From assembly GCF_023336895.1 (NCBI RefSeq), contig NZ_JAMBLT010000001.1:372001-436000 (forward strand): a stretch of DNA of 64,000 bases, written 5' to 3'. The first letter of the stretch is position 1. Each line of letters begins with the position of its first letter. Origin of the DNA: Parasutterella secunda (GTDB lineage: Bacteria > Pseudomonadota > Gammaproteobacteria > Burkholderiales > Burkholderiaceae_F). This document shows, piece by piece, positions 29,020 to 40,944 of the stretch. Position numbers and translations under genes: made by a program. The notes beneath the pieces were generated by a model. That model saw nothing but the letters and a program-made list of their open reading frames with translations, was not told the origin of the DNA and ran no database searches.

Positions 29020-29035
29020 TGTTTCACGTGAAACG
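29020..29035. promoter_or_regulatory. parS: parS-like centromere site 1
   Basis: The 16-mer TGTTTCACGTGAAACG differs by one base from the near-universal chromosomal parS TGTTNCACGTGAAACA. It lies between mnmE and mnmG, 8 bp ahead of the mnmG start, with AGGAAAA just after it. Confidence 0.92.
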
Positions 29036-29043
29036 AGGAAAAA

Positions 29044-30945
29044 ATGGATTATCCGGTTCGATTTGATGTAATTGTTGTTGGATGTGGTCATGCGGGAGCT
29101 GAGGCATGTCTCGCATCAGCAAGAATGGGTTGCAAAACCTTGTTGTTGACCCATAATGTAGAGACGATTGGGCAACTGTCTTGTAATCCATCAATTGGTG
29201 GGATTGGAAAAAGTCACTTGGTAAAAGAAGTAGATGCTATGGGTGGAGCCATGGCTCAGGTGACAGATGAATCGGGGATTCAATTTCGAGTTTTAAATAG
29301 TTCAAAAGGTCCTGCCGTTAGAGCTACTAGAGCGCAAATTGACCGAGAGTTATATCGGGTTGCAATGAGAAAGACCATTGAGAAGCAGGAAAATTTATGG
29401 GTCTATCAACAGGGTGTAGATGATTTAATTGTTGAAAATGGTAGGGCTGTAGGAGTCGTTACTCAAACGAATGTTCGTTTTTATTCGAAAGCTGTGGTCA
29501 TAACGGCTGGAACATTTTTGCATGGGTTAATTCATATTGGTCTTGAACATTATCCGGCTGGTAGAGTTGGTGATCCGGCCAGTATTAAATTAGCTCAGCG
29601 ATTAATTGATTTAGGTCTTCCTAAAGGACGATTAAAGACAGGTACGCCAGCTCGAATAGATGGGCGAACAATTGATTTTTCTCGTTGTGAAAAACAGTTG
29701 GGGGATTTTGATCCTATTCCTAGTTTCTCTTTGTTGGAACCTCAAAAAACTCATCCTGAGCAAGTTCCGTGTTGGATCACTAATACTAATGTTAAAACGC
29801 ATGAAATTATTCGCGCGAATCTTGATCGCTCACCCATGTTCTCAGGAATAATTGAGGGGATTGGTCCGCGTTATTGTCCGTCTATTGAAGATAAGGTCGT
29901 GCGTTTTGCAAGTAAAGATTCACATCATGTGTTCTTAGAGCCGGAAGGTTTGAATACTCATGTGTATTATCCGAATGGAATTTCTTCGAGTCTACCGTTT
30001 GATGTTCAAATTGCTTTTATGCACACAATTCCAGGTTTGGAAAACGCACATTTTATTCGTCCCGCTTATGCAATTGAATACGATTACTATGATCCTAGAG
30101 AACTAAAAACGAGTTTAGAAACAAAAAGTATCGATGGTCTGTTTTTTGCTGGACAAATTAATGGCACAACGGGCTATGAAGAAGCAGCTGCTCAAGGTCT
30201 TTTGGCGGGTTTGAATGCTGCCTTGCAAGTTAAAGACAAAGATTCGTGGGTTCCTAGAAGAGATCAAGCTTATCTTGGTGTTATGGTTGATGATCTTATT
30301 ACAAAAGGGGTCACTGAGCCGTATCGTATGTTCACTTCAAGAGCAGAATATAGATTGAGTTTAAGAGAAGATAATGCGGATGAAAGATTAACTCAAATCG
30401 GCAGAAATTTGGGTCTTGTTGATGATGTGAGATGGGAGTTTTTTAATAGAAAAAAAGAAGCCATTGAAAAAGAATTGCAACGTTTGAGAAGTACCTGGGT
30501 GTATCCCTCTTTGATTAATGAGGAAGAGTCTGTACGAGTATTAGGTACTAAGTTAGAACGAGAGTATTCGTTATTCAATTTGTTATCTCGTCCGAATGTT
30601 TCACATGAAACACTTAAAACTTTAAGAAAAAATGATGGTGAATTGGTCTCCGATGATATAAATCTGAGTCAGTCTGAAGTCGAGCAGATTGAAATTACAG
30701 CAAAATATTCTGGATACATTAACAGACAAAAAGAAGAGGTATCTAAACTTCTGGAACATGAAACAACAAAGATTCCCTCTAATTTTGATTACGATAAAGT
30801 CAAAGGTTTGTCCTTTGAAGTTCGGCAAAAATTGAAAGCTCATCGGCCAGAAACAATAGGTCAGGCCGGTCGGATTAGTGGAGTAACACCGGCCGCCATA
30901 AGTTTGCTTCTCATTTTTATTAAATCTCGTAAATGGATGGAATAG
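29044..30945 (+). CDS. mnmG: tRNA uridine-5-carboxymethylaminomethyl enzyme MnmG
   Basis: MnmG (GidA) is the FAD-dependent partner of MnmE. It has the dinucleotide-binding start [14 protein letters not shown], the [17 protein letters not shown] motif with the catalytic Cys, [12 protein letters not shown], and the [16 protein letters not shown] motif. It is 633 aa. A parS-like site sits in its leader and another in its coding sequence at 30597. Confidence 0.98.
   Translation: MDYPVRFDVIVVGCGHAGAEACLASARMGCKTLLLTHNVETIGQLSCNPSIGGIGKSHLVKEVDAMGGAMAQVTDESGIQFRVLNSSKGPAVRATRAQIDRELYRVAMRKTIEKQENLWVYQQGVDDLIVENGRAVGVVTQTNVRFYSKAVVITAGTFLHGLIHIGLEHYPAGRVGDPASIKLAQRLIDLGLPKGRLKTGTPARIDGRTIDFSRCEKQLGDFDPIPSFSLLEPQKTHPEQVPCWITNTNVKTHEIIRANLDRSPMFSGIIEGIGPRYCPSIEDKVVRFASKDSHHVFLEPEGLNTHVYYPNGISSSLPFDVQIAFMHTIPGLENAHFIRPAYAIEYDYYDPRELKTSLETKSIDGLFFAGQINGTTGYEEAAAQGLLAGLNAALQVKDKDSWVPRRDQAYLGVMVDDLITKGVTEPYRMFTSRAEYRLSLREDNADERLTQIGRNLGLVDDVRWEFFNRKKEAIEKELQRLRSTWVYPSLINEEESVRVLGTKLEREYSLFNLLSRPNVSHETLKTLRKNDGELVSDDINLSQSEVEQIEITAKYSGYINRQKEEVSKLLEHETTKIPSNFDYDKVKGLSFEVRQKLKAHRPETIGQAGRISGVTPAAISLLLIFIKSRKWME
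30597..30612. promoter_or_regulatory. parS: parS-like centromere site 2, inside mnmG
   Basis: TGTTTCACATGAAACA is one base off the parS consensus. It is embedded in frame in mnmG and encodes Asn-Val-Ser-His-Glu-Thr. Confidence 0.9.
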
Positions 30946-31595
30946 TTGGTGTAATGATGTTTTTTTTAGATCAAAAAAGATTAAAAGAGGGGATTAAGGA
31001 ATTAAATTTATCTGCATCTGATAAGCAACTCCAGATGTTGGATAAGTATTCTGAGCTTTTATTCAAGTGGAATAAAACTTACAACCTAACAGCGATTACG
31101 GATAAAGATGATGTGCTAACGCATCATATTCTCGATTCTTTATCCGTCGTAAATGTATTTAAAAACTATTTAGCTCCAAACGGCTCTATGCTTGATGTGG
31201 GCTCTGGCGGAGGTTTACCAGCTATTCCCATTGCTATTATGTTGCCGAATTGTAAAGTCTCAATGGTTGAAACAGTGGGGAAAAAAGCTGCTTTTTTGAG
31301 ACAAGTGACTTTAAATTTAAAACTAACTAATGTACAAGTTTTTCATGAAAGAGTCGAAAATTTAAACCATCCGCCTTTCGATGTAATTTCTTCTAGAGCT
31401 TTTTCCTCTCTTAAAAATTTCATTGACCTCTCAAAACATTTATTAAAAGAAGATGGATATTGGTTAGCGTTAAAAGGTCAGAAGCCTGATGCTGAATTAA
31501 AAGAGATTAAAAATGTTGTTTCAATCGTAGTACAGGAAGTTAAAGTTCCTTTCCTAAATGAAAATCGCAATATTGTTATTGTAAGAAATGAATAA
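30933..31595 (+). CDS. rsmG: 16S rRNA (guanine527-N7)-methyltransferase
   Basis: RsmG (GidB) uses SAM to methylate G527 of 16S rRNA. The SAM-binding motif [30 protein letters not shown] and ISSRAFSSL are visible. The start at 30933 overlaps mnmG by 13 bp; later ATGs at 30954 and 30957 are possible. The gene is markedly AT-rich even for this region. It ends an mnmE-mnmG-rsmG cluster and is followed by an AT-rich gap with a parS-like site. Confidence 0.95.
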   Translation: MDGIVGVMMFFLDQKRLKEGIKELNLSASDKQLQMLDKYSELLFKWNKTYNLTAITDKDDVLTHHILDSLSVVNVFKNYLAPNGSMLDVGSGGGLPAIPIAIMLPNCKVSMVETVGKKAAFLRQVTLNLKLTNVQVFHERVENLNHPPFDVISSRAFSSLKNFIDLSKHLLKEDGYWLALKGQKPDAELKEIKNVVSIVVQEVKVPFLNENRNIVIVRNE

Positions 31596-31904
31596 TTACG
31601 CTTTACTTGTGTTTTATATAAATATATATTGCACAAGAAATAAGCAAATTATAAAAAATATTATAATTATCAAATAGATGTATAAGTAACAAAAGTGAAC
31701 CAGTTTAATTTACATTGATCAATAAATAGGCAAACAAAGTAAATATTTAAAAAGATATTAATATTGATATGTTTCATGTGGAACATGTGGAAAAAGGTTT
31801 TTTTGTTTTTTTTGAAATAACTTCTTAAAAAACGAGATTTTTTTTGTTTGTTATGTAAGAATGCAACTTGATCTGACTTTTTGTCCATTGGAAAGAGGTT
31901 TGTG
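31596..31904. other. AT-rich intergenic gap before marC-like gene
   Basis: This stretch of about 310 bp is very AT-rich, with A/T runs, and carries one parS-like site at 31770-31785. No convincing reading frame or hairpin terminator is present. Confidence 0.6.
31770..31785. promoter_or_regulatory. parS: parS-like centromere site 3
   Basis: TGTTTCATGTGGAACA (complement TGTTCCACATGAAACA) is one base off TGTTCCACGTGAAACA. It lies in the gap about 800 bp before parA. Confidence 0.85.
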
Positions 31905-32561
31905 GTGTTTGATCAAGTTATCAGCACTTTTTTGTTTGCTTTCGCATCATTTATTCCAGTTTTAAATCCTTTTGGTGGGGCAATGTTCTTTTTGGCCCTT
32001 ACGCCTAATATTGATGACGAAACGAGAAAAATGATGGTTAATCGAATAGTTTTTTATTCGATGATCATTATGTTAGTGAGTCTTTTTGCGGGACATTTAA
32101 TACTGAGTTTCTTTGGTATTTCAATGGGTGTTTTGCGAGTAGGGGGTGGCTTAGTTCTGATTTCTGCGGGTTGGAAAGCCTTAAATGAAGCAACTCATGA
32201 TGATACGGAAAATACATCCATTGAACCTCCAAAATCTAGAAAAAAATTACTTTCAATGGCCTTTTATCCTATTACGTTGCCTCTAACCATGGGGCCAGGG
32301 ATGATTGCTGTATCAACGGCGATTGGTACAGGTATGATCGGTCATGGAACGGCGAATTTGGTAGGTTGTTTGTTAGCAACTATAGCTACTCTTTTAACGG
32401 TCTACGTATGTTATAGATACTGCGATAGGGTAAGTCAGGCCGTTGGAGCAACCGGTGCGGACGCTTTGTCTCGAGTGTTTGCTTTCATTCTTCTGTGTAT
32501 TGGTATATCAATTCTCTGGCAAGGTTTTACCGAATTGTGGTTAGCCATGCCGAAAGCATAA
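31905..32561 (+). CDS. MarC-family integral membrane protein
   Basis: This 218-aa (approximately) protein has six hydrophobic segments and the family start with FIPVLNPFGGAMFF, then MAFYPITLPLTMGPGMIAV. MarC/UPF0056 proteins have no settled function; the old link to multiple antibiotic resistance was withdrawn. AAAGAGG at 31892-31898 points to the GTG at 31905 (or 31902) rather than the TTG at 31881. A second MarC-family gene lies at 52.5 kb. Confidence 0.88.
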   Translation: MFDQVISTFLFAFASFIPVLNPFGGAMFFLALTPNIDDETRKMMVNRIVFYSMIIMLVSLFAGHLILSFFGISMGVLRVGGGLVLISAGWKALNEATHDDTENTSIEPPKSRKKLLSMAFYPITLPLTMGPGMIAVSTAIGTGMIGHGTANLVGCLLATIATLLTVYVCYRYCDRVSQAVGATGADALSRVFAFILLCIGISILWQGFTELWLAMPKA

Positions 32562-32571
32562 GGGTCTATAA

Positions 32572-33363
32572 ATGGCTTTAACATTCTGTGTAGCTAATCA
32601 GAAAGGTGGTGTAGGAAAAACAACTACAGCTGTCAATCTTTCTGCTGCCTTGGCTAAATTAAAACAAAAGGTCCTTTTAATTGATTTGGATCCTCAAGGA
32701 AATGCAACGACTGGTAGTGGAGTAAGTAAGGATTCCATTACCGAGACGGTTTATCCACTCTTATTTGGTCAAGCAACATTTGAGCAAGTTGTTGTTCATT
32801 CTGAAGACGCTGGATATGATATTTTGCCGGCGAATCGCGAATTGGCTGGTGCAGAAGTCGAGTTGGTACAACTAGAAGATCGCGATGAAAGGCTTAAGAA
32901 CATTCTGAAGGAACAGGATAGAAATTACGATTTTGTAATTATTGACTGTCCTCCTTCCTTGTCCATGCTCACAATTAATGCCTTGTGTTCGGCCCGTGGT
33001 GTAATTGTTCCTATGCAGTGTGAGTACTTTGCAATGGAAGGGTTAACGGATTTGATTGGGTCTGTCAGAAGAATTCAAGCGGCAAAAAATCCTGATTTGA
33101 CCTTGATTGGTTTATTGCGGGTGATGTTTGACCCGCGAGTGACTTTGCAGCAGCAAGTCAGTGAGCAATTGAAGGAATATTTTGGTGACAAAGTATTTAA
33201 AACAGTCATACCACGTAATGTTCGTTTGGCTGAAGCTCCGAGTTATGGTCTGCCTGGGGTTTTGTATGATAAGTCCAGCAAAGGAGCAAAGGCTTATCAG
33301 GAATTTGGCGCTGAATTTCTAAAACGAATGAAAAAGTATAAGAAGCAAAGCAAGGAGAAATAG
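32572..33363 (+). CDS. parA: Chromosome-partitioning ATPase ParA (Soj)
   Basis: ParA is a Walker-type ATPase that moves ParB-bound origins. The deviant Walker A motif KGGVGKTTTAVNLS lies near residues 10-23, followed by LLIDLDPQGNATTG and VIIDCPPSL. It is 263 aa. It is followed 1 bp later by parB, and three parS-like sites lie just upstream. Confidence 0.96.
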   Translation: MALTFCVANQKGGVGKTTTAVNLSAALAKLKQKVLLIDLDPQGNATTGSGVSKDSITETVYPLLFGQATFEQVVVHSEDAGYDILPANRELAGAEVELVQLEDRDERLKNILKEQDRNYDFVIIDCPPSLSMLTINALCSARGVIVPMQCEYFAMEGLTDLIGSVRRIQAAKNPDLTLIGLLRVMFDPRVTLQQQVSEQLKEYFGDKVFKTVIPRNVRLAEAPSYGLPGVLYDKSSKGAKAYQEFGAEFLKRMKKYKKQSKEK

Positions 33364-33364
33364 A

Positions 33365-34252
33365 ATGGTTGTGAAAAAAAGAAGTGGTCTGGGCAAAGGG
33401 CTCGATGCTTTGCTTGGTAAGAAAGATGAGGTGGTGATTACCATTTCTGATGCCAAGGGTGATGCGGCCGGGGAATTAGAAATTGAAAAAATCCAACCGG
33501 GTGAGTATCAGCCTCGCACGAAGATGGATAAAAATTCTTTGGAGGAACTCGCTCAGTCTATCCGTGAGCAAGGTTTAATTTCTCCGATTTTAGTGCGGCC
33601 GATTGGTAAAAATCGTTATGAGATTATTGCCGGCGAAAGACGCTATCAAGCCTCAAAAATGGCCGGATTAAAAAAAGTCCCCGTACTTATCCGAAAGATT
33701 TCAAATGAGAAAGCACTGGCTTGGGCTCTTATTGAAAATATTCAAAGAGAAGATCTCAATCCCTTGGAAGAGGCGGCAGGCATTCAACGACTGCTCGATG
33801 AATTTCATATGACTCATGAAACGGCTTCTCAAGCAATTGGAAGAAGTCGTACCGCGACCACTAACTTACTAAGACTATTGAACTTGGCCAAACCTGTTCA
33901 GGATCACTTAATGGCCAATGAAATATCCATGGGACATGCACGCGCTTTGCTCAGTCTTGAACCGGCTATGCAAGTGGCTATCGCTCAGGAAATTATTAAA
34001 AAGGGTCTATCTGTCAGACAAGTTGAAACACTTGTGGCCGATATGGCTCAGAGAAAACAGAAAAAGGGGAAAGAGGTCAAGAAAATTCACAAGGATGCTG
34101 ACACTCTTCGTTTAGAAGAGGATCTTTCTGATTATTTGGGTGCAACGGTGAAGATTCAGTCGAACCAAAAGGGTAAGGGGAAACTTATTATTGAATTCTC
34201 TAACCTAGATCAGTTTGACGGGATCATTTCTCATTTTGGAACGTTCGATTAA
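33365..34252 (+). CDS. parB: Chromosome-partitioning protein ParB (Spo0J)
   Basis: ParB is a CTP-dependent clamp that loads at parS. The start is RSGLGKGLDALLG, followed by the CTPase/clamp motifs IQPGEYQPRT and ENIQREDLNPLEEA (with GERRYQAS for CTP binding), the HTH for parS recognition (ETASQAIGRSRTATTNLLRLL), and a C-terminal dimer domain. It is 295 aa. AAGGAG at the parA end is its ribosome-binding site. Confidence 0.97.
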   Translation: MVVKKRSGLGKGLDALLGKKDEVVITISDAKGDAAGELEIEKIQPGEYQPRTKMDKNSLEELAQSIREQGLISPILVRPIGKNRYEIIAGERRYQASKMAGLKKVPVLIRKISNEKALAWALIENIQREDLNPLEEAAGIQRLLDEFHMTHETASQAIGRSRTATTNLLRLLNLAKPVQDHLMANEISMGHARALLSLEPAMQVAIAQEIIKKGLSVRQVETLVADMAQRKQKKGKEVKKIHKDADTLRLEEDLSDYLGATVKIQSNQKGKGKLIIEFSNLDQFDGIISHFGTFD

Positions 34253-34282
34253 AACGTTCTGAAAAATGTCCGATAGGATTAA

Positions 34283-34320
34283 GGGTTTACACCGTTAAAA
34301 CCTTGGTGTAAACCCTTGTT
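34283..34320 (+). terminator. Terminator after parB
   Basis: GGGTTTACACC and GGTGTAAACCC form a perfect 11-bp stem separated by about 11 bases and are followed by TTGTTTCT. The T-rich tail is also the -35 region of the atp promoter. Confidence 0.82.
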
Positions 34321-34344
34321 TCTATAGGTTACCTATCGTATAAT
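34316..34344 (+). promoter_or_regulatory. atp operon promoter
   Basis: -35 TTGTTT at 34316-34321 and -10 TATAAT at 34339-34344 are spaced 17 bp. It directs transcription into atpI and the ATP synthase operon. Confidence 0.7.
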
Positions 34345-34384
34345 TCGCGCAGAATAATGGTTTGTAGGGTATCTACTGACTTTT

Positions 34385-34726
34385 ATGAAGAAAATAGTAC
34401 TTCTGCAAATCGTTGCCACTATTGGAGTTGCTGTAGTTTCCGCTCTGCTCGGAGGGGAGAGTGCAGCTCTTTCGGCGTTCCTGGCGGGCTTAGCTTGTTT
34501 GGTGCCGAATGCGTTATTTGCGTTGAATTTGAGTGTCTTCGTTAAGTTAAGTCCTTCATATTCTCCGCTTTTCTTCTTTATTGGCGAGTTCGTTAAGATC
34601 ATCGCAATTGTGCTGTTGTTGTGCTTGATTGTGATGTTGTATGAGGACTTGATTTGGCCCGCAATGATCGCTTCGGTCATTGTGGTCTTAAATTGTTCCT
34701 TTTTGGGACTTCTAACCCGAGAATAA
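34385..34726 (+). CDS. atpI: ATP synthase subunit I (AtpI)
   Basis: This 113-aa hydrophobic protein has about four membrane segments and a conserved GEFVKI in the third, as in AtpI, which assists assembly of the c-ring and is dispensable in some species. It heads the atp operon; atpB starts 2 bp after its stop. Confidence 0.88.
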   Translation: MKKIVLLQIVATIGVAVVSALLGGESAALSAFLAGLACLVPNALFALNLSVFVKLSPSYSPLFFFIGEFVKIIAIVLLLCLIVMLYEDLIWPAMIASVIVVLNCSFLGLLTRE

Positions 34727-34728
34727 AC

Positions 34729-35556
34729 ATGGCAGCTGAAGCTCTCACCGCTACCGAGTATATTACTCACCACCTTCATCACCTGTCGACCACTGAGCAG
34801 TCATCTATTATTGACTTCTCTGTGCTCAATATGGATACCATTGTTTTTTCCATTTTGATGATGGCTTGTGCGCTCTATTTGATGTACAAAGGAGCAAAGA
34901 AGGCTACATCTGGCGTGCCCGGTAAATGGCAATGTGCCGTTGAAATGCTCGTCGAATTTGTGAATGAACAGGCTAAATCCATTGTCCACGGCGATCGTAC
35001 GTTTATCGCTCCGTTGGCATTGACGGTGTTTGTCTGGGTGGTTTTGATGAATGCCATCGACTTGATCCCGGTAGATTTACTGCCGACGATCGCCGGTTGG
35101 TTAGGTATTCATTATTTGCGTCCGCTGCCCACTGCCGATTTAAACGGTACGATGGGTATTTCTGTGGGCGTGCTGTTCCTCATGATTTATTACGGCATTA
35201 AGATCAAAGGTGTTGGCGGATTTAGCCGCGAACTTTTCGTTGCTCCGTTTGGTAACTATCCTTTGCTCTGGCCGTTTAACTTCGCATTGAATATCATCGA
35301 ATATTTGGCCAAGTGCGTCTCTTTGGGCATGCGGTTGTTCGGTAATATGTATGCAGGGGAATTGTTGTTCTTCTTGATTGCACTGTTGGGTAGTCTCTGG
35401 GTCGGTTTTGACGGCCTGAGCATCTTCGGTGTATTCGGACACGCTGTGGCAGGGATCTGCTGGTGGCTCTTCCACGTGTTGATTGTTATCTTACAAGCCT
35501 TCATCATGATGATGTTGACCTTGGTTTACATCGGTCAAGCTCATGAAGGTCACTAA
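34729..35556 (+). CDS. atpB: F1Fo ATP synthase subunit a
   Basis: Subunit a forms the half-channels for protons next to the c-ring. The essential Arg is visible in SLGMRLFGNMYAGE, with multiple membrane helices and a C-terminal HVLIVILQAFIMMMLTLVYIG. The open frame starts upstream at 34654, but that part overlaps atpI; the ATG at 34729 gives the normal 275 aa. Confidence 0.97.
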   Translation: MAAEALTATEYITHHLHHLSTTEQSSIIDFSVLNMDTIVFSILMMACALYLMYKGAKKATSGVPGKWQCAVEMLVEFVNEQAKSIVHGDRTFIAPLALTVFVWVVLMNAIDLIPVDLLPTIAGWLGIHYLRPLPTADLNGTMGISVGVLFLMIYYGIKIKGVGGFSRELFVAPFGNYPLLWPFNFALNIIEYLAKCVSLGMRLFGNMYAGELLFFLIALLGSLWVGFDGLSIFGVFGHAVAGICWWLFHVLIVILQAFIMMMLTLVYIGQAHEGH

Positions 35557-35609
35557 CACTAGCTTTTAACTTAACTTTTTCTTTTTATTAACTTTTACTC
35601 CATTTTTAA

Positions 35610-35870
<261 letters not shown>

Positions 35871-35959
35871 TAAAAGCTTTTTAGTTTCTTTTATTAACGA
35901 CGTCAGTGAGCACTCACAAAGTAGGTGGGCCTGCGAACTGACATAACGGGGTTCAAATA

Positions 35960-36430
35960 ATGAACATCAACGCTTCTCTGTTTGTACAGATGGCCGTGTT
36001 CTTCTTCGGTGCTTGGGTCACCATGAAGTACATTTGGCCGCCGCTTATTCGAGCAATCGAAGAACGGCAAAAGAAGATTGACGAAGGTTTGGCAGCTGCC
36101 GACAAAGGTGAAATGGCCTTAGCGGAAGCCCAAAAGGAAGGTCAAGCGATTAAGGCTGAAGCCCGTGCTCAAGCTTTGGCGATCATGAATGACGGCGAAA
36201 AGCGCGGTCAGGCTATTGTTGAAGAAGCAAAAGCCCAGGCCCAAGTTGAAGCCGATCGTATCATCGAAGCTGCTAAGGCTGAAGTGGCTCAAGAAGCCGA
36301 ACGTTTGCGCGAACAGTTGCGTGAAGAAGTCGCTCGCTTGGCTGTTGCCGGTGCCGAGCAAATCCTTCGTCGCGAAGTTGACACTAAAGTTCACGCTCAA
36401 ATGCTTGAACAATTGAAGGCTAAGCTTTAA
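35960..36430 (+). CDS. atpF: F1Fo ATP synthase subunit b
   Basis: The peripheral stalk subunit has a single N-terminal membrane helix (LFVQMAVFFFGAWVTMKYI) and a long Ala/Glu/Lys-rich coiled coil to its end. The length of 156 aa is typical. atpH starts 2 bp after its stop. Confidence 0.96.
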   Translation: MNINASLFVQMAVFFFGAWVTMKYIWPPLIRAIEERQKKIDEGLAAADKGEMALAEAQKEGQAIKAEARAQALAIMNDGEKRGQAIVEEAKAQAQVEADRIIEAAKAEVAQEAERLREQLREEVARLAVAGAEQILRREVDTKVHAQMLEQLKAKL

Positions 36431-36432
36431 TT

Positions 36433-36987
36433 ATGGCTGAACTTTCGACGATTGCCCGTCCCTATGCGCATGCAATGCTTTTGGCTTTGCAAGACGCCAA
36501 TAAGGGACCCGAAGAAGCTGCCGATTTGGCTGCTGTTCTGGATGGTATTGCCCAAGTGGTGACCACACCCGAATTAGTTTCTGTGATCGGAGATCCTAAA
36601 CTGAGTTCGGAACAAATCTACGATCTCATCATTGCCGGTCTCGGACAAACAAAATTGCCCGAAGAGGCCGCCAATCTTTTGAAGGTGGTCGTTGAGAACG
36701 GTCGCTTGGAAGCCGTGCCGGAAATCGCACGTCAATTCCGCGAACTTAAAAATCAATCCGAAGGCGTTGCAGACGCCTATATTGAATCCGCTATGCCTAT
36801 GACGCAAGCGGAAGTAGATGACTTGGTTGCTGGCCTCGGAAAACGTTTCCCTGGCTTGAAGCTCACGCCGGTAGTCACGATCAATGAAGCTTTGATCGGT
36901 GGTGTTCGCGTGCGCGTTGGCGACAGAGTTTTGGACGGATCGATTCAGACGCGACTTGCTCAAATGCAAGAGGCACTCACCGCATAA
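36433..36987 (+). CDS. atpH: F1Fo ATP synthase subunit delta
   Basis: Delta joins the peripheral stalk to the top of F1. The 184-aa protein has the family start with ARPYAHAM and the C-terminal pattern INEALIGGVRVRVGDRVLDGSI. It is between atpF and atpA. Confidence 0.96.
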   Translation: MAELSTIARPYAHAMLLALQDANKGPEEAADLAAVLDGIAQVVTTPELVSVIGDPKLSSEQIYDLIIAGLGQTKLPEEAANLLKVVVENGRLEAVPEIARQFRELKNQSEGVADAYIESAMPMTQAEVDDLVAGLGKRFPGLKLTPVVTINEALIGGVRVRVGDRVLDGSIQTRLAQMQEALTA

Positions 36988-37005
36988 ATTTCGGAGCTGT
37001 AAGAC

Positions 37006-38547
37006 ATGCAACTCAATCCTAGTGAAATCAGCGATCTGCTGAAAAAGCGTATCGAAGGCCTTGGGGTCTCCGCTGATCTTCGCACCCAAGGTACCGTGGT
37101 CTCTGTGACCGACGGTATTTGCCGTGTTCACGGTCTTTCTGACGTGATGCAAGGCGAAATGTTGGAATTCCCCAACAGCACGTACGGTTTGGCTTTGAAC
37201 CTTGAACGTGACTCTGTGGGTGCGGTTATTCTTGGTAGTTATGAGCACATTAGTGAAGGCGACATCGTTAAGACGACGGGCCGCATTCTCTCTGTGCCTG
37301 TTGGTCCGAAGTTGATTGGCCGTGTGGTCAATGCTTTGGGTCAACCGATCGATGGCAAGGGCCCGATCGACACGGACGAATATGACGTGGTCGAAAAAGT
37401 GGCTCCTGGTGTTATTGATCGTCAATCCGTTTCTCAACCGGTTCAAACCGGTTTGAAGTCCATTGACGCCATGGTGCCGATCGGCCGTGGTCAACGTGAA
37501 TTGATCATTGGTGACCGTCAAACGGGTAAGACCGCTGTGGCCTTGGACACGATTATTAACCAAAAGGGCAAAGATCTGATTTGCGTATACGTCGCAATCG
37601 GTCAAAAGGCTTCCACTATTGCAAACGTTGTTCGTAAGTTAGAAGAACACGGCGCAATGGACTACACGATCGTTGTAGCAGCCTCTGCCTCTGAATCTGC
37701 TGCGTTGCAGTACATCGCCCCGTACGCTGGTGCTACGATGGGTGAATACTTCCGCGACCGTGGCCAAGATTCTTTGATCGTTTATGACGACTTAACCAAG
37801 CAAGCTTGGGCATATCGCCAAATCTCCTTGCTGTTGCGTCGTCCGCCGGGACGTGAAGCTTATCCTGGTGACGTTTTCTACTTGCACAGCCGTTTGCTCG
37901 AACGTGCGGCTCGTGTGAATGCGGATTACGTGGAACGTTTCACCAAGGGTGCTGTCAAGGGTAAGACGGGTTCCATGACCGCTTTGCCGATTATTGAAAC
38001 GCAAGCCGGTGACGTGACCGCTTTCGTGCCGACCAACGTGATTTCTATTACTGACGGTCAGATCTTCTTGGAAACCGACCTTTTCAACGCTGGTATCCGT
38101 CCTGCTATCAACCCGGGTATTTCTGTGTCCCGTGTGGGTGGTGCAGCTCAAACGAAGATTATTAAGAAGTTGGGCGGCGGTGTTCGCTTGGCTTTGGCTC
38201 AGTATCGTGAATTGGCTGCTTTTGCTCAGTTTGCCTCTGACTTGGACGAAGCAACTCGTAAGCAATTGGATCGCGGTAAGGTTGTGACCGAACTGATGAA
38301 GCAACCGCAATATCAACCGTTACAGGTTTGGGAAGAAGCTTTGGTGCTCTTCTGCGTGGAACAAGGCATTTATGACGATGTCGACGCTAAGGATGCACTG
38401 CGCTTTGAAAAGGCTTGCCGTGAATTTGTGGCCAACCACCACGCTGATTTGGTTCAACGCATCGAAGAAAAGAAGGAATTGGTCGCAGAAGACAAAGAAC
38501 TTCTTTTGGCTGCGGTGAATGAATTTAAGAAAAACGGCACCTACTAA
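37006..38547 (+). CDS. atpA: F1Fo ATP synthase subunit alpha
   Basis: Alpha is the regulatory nucleotide-binding subunit of the F1 hexamer. The 513-aa protein shows the P-loop GDRQTGKTA near 170, [20 protein letters not shown] and [12 protein letters not shown] with the arginine-finger region [23 protein letters not shown] precedes the ATG. Confidence 0.99.
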   Translation: MQLNPSEISDLLKKRIEGLGVSADLRTQGTVVSVTDGICRVHGLSDVMQGEMLEFPNSTYGLALNLERDSVGAVILGSYEHISEGDIVKTTGRILSVPVGPKLIGRVVNALGQPIDGKGPIDTDEYDVVEKVAPGVIDRQSVSQPVQTGLKSIDAMVPIGRGQRELIIGDRQTGKTAVALDTIINQKGKDLICVYVAIGQKASTIANVVRKLEEHGAMDYTIVVAASASESAALQYIAPYAGATMGEYFRDRGQDSLIVYDDLTKQAWAYRQISLLLRRPPGREAYPGDVFYLHSRLLERAARVNADYVERFTKGAVKGKTGSMTALPIIETQAGDVTAFVPTNVISITDGQIFLETDLFNAGIRPAINPGISVSRVGGAAQTKIIKKLGGGVRLALAQYRELAAFAQFASDLDEATRKQLDRGKVVTELMKQPQYQPLQVWEEALVLFCVEQGIYDDVDAKDALRFEKACREFVANHHADLVQRIEEKKELVAEDKELLLAAVNEFKKNGTY

Positions 38548-38578
38548 TTGGAAGTCGATAAACACCTAAGGGGACCAC

Positions 38579-39463
38579 ATGCCTAGTACCAAGGAAATTC
38601 GCGCCAAGATCAAGAGCGTACAAAATACGCGCAAGATCACTAAGGCGATGGAAATGGTAGCGGCATCGAAGATGCGCAAAGCGCAGGATCGCATGCATGC
38701 GGCTCGTCCTTACGGAGAAAGTATCCGTAATATCGTGGCTCATTTGGCCACGGCGACGACGAGCTACAAGCATCCTTTCTTGCGTCCGCATCCCACTACT
38801 GCTGCGAAAGTTGGTCTGATCATGGTGACGACGGACAAAGGTTTGGCCGGTGCTTTGAACACCAATATTCAACGTATGGTGCTCAATAAGATCAAGGATT
38901 GGAAGGCTGAAGGCGTAACCGTTGAGGGTACGGCTATCGGTAATAAGGGCCTTGGTTTTATGCAGCATGCCGGAGTGGATTTGCTCTCGCATGCCGTACA
39001 GTTGGGTGATCGTCCGCAATTGGAAAAATTGATTGGTGCGATCAATGTTCAACTTGAACAATACAGCGCCGGAAAGTTGGACAAGGTTTATCTTGCCTAT
39101 TCACGTTTTGTGAATGCAATGAAGCAAGAACCTGTCATTGAACAGCTTTTGCCCTTGTCGAGTGATCGACTTGAGATGATTGGCGAAAAACGTCGGGATT
39201 ATTCGTGGGATTATCTCTACGAACCCAGTGACGCCACGGTTCTCGATGTGCTGTTAAAGCGCTACATCGAAGCTTTAATTTACCAAGCCGTTGCAGAAAA
39301 CATGGCTTCTGAACAAAGTGCTCGTATGGTTGCTATGAAGGCCGCCAGCGACAACGCCAAGAAGCTTATCGGTGATCTGCAATTGGTTTATAACAAGACC
39401 CGTCAAGCGGCCATCACGAAGGAAATTACTGAAATCGTTGGTGGTGCTGCCGCCGTGTCTTAA
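38579..39463 (+). CDS. atpG: F1Fo ATP synthase subunit gamma
   Basis: Gamma is the central rotor shaft. The 294-aa protein has the N-terminal helix [21 protein letters not shown] and the C-terminal helix with [29 protein letters not shown] precedes the ATG. Confidence 0.98.
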   Translation: MPSTKEIRAKIKSVQNTRKITKAMEMVAASKMRKAQDRMHAARPYGESIRNIVAHLATATTSYKHPFLRPHPTTAAKVGLIMVTTDKGLAGALNTNIQRMVLNKIKDWKAEGVTVEGTAIGNKGLGFMQHAGVDLLSHAVQLGDRPQLEKLIGAINVQLEQYSAGKLDKVYLAYSRFVNAMKQEPVIEQLLPLSSDRLEMIGEKRRDYSWDYLYEPSDATVLDVLLKRYIEALIYQAVAENMASEQSARMVAMKAASDNAKKLIGDLQLVYNKTRQAAITKEITEIVGGAAAVS

Positions 39464-40879
<1,416 letters not shown>

Positions 40880-40944
40880 TCGGGTTCGGTGATCAGGTGA
40901 AGTCAATCTTCACCTGACGCTGAAACACGACTACGGAGCAACTT

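Noticed and set aside
30751-30766. Fourth possible parS site in mnmG
   Set aside because: Only one half (ATGAAACA) matches; about five mismatches to the consensus overall.
36574-37605. Long minus-strand open frame (343 codons) over atpH and atpA
   Set aside because: It is antisense to two well-supported genes. Strong codon bias in atp genes (few codons that read as stops on the other strand) makes long shadow frames. No start signals or recognisable domain.
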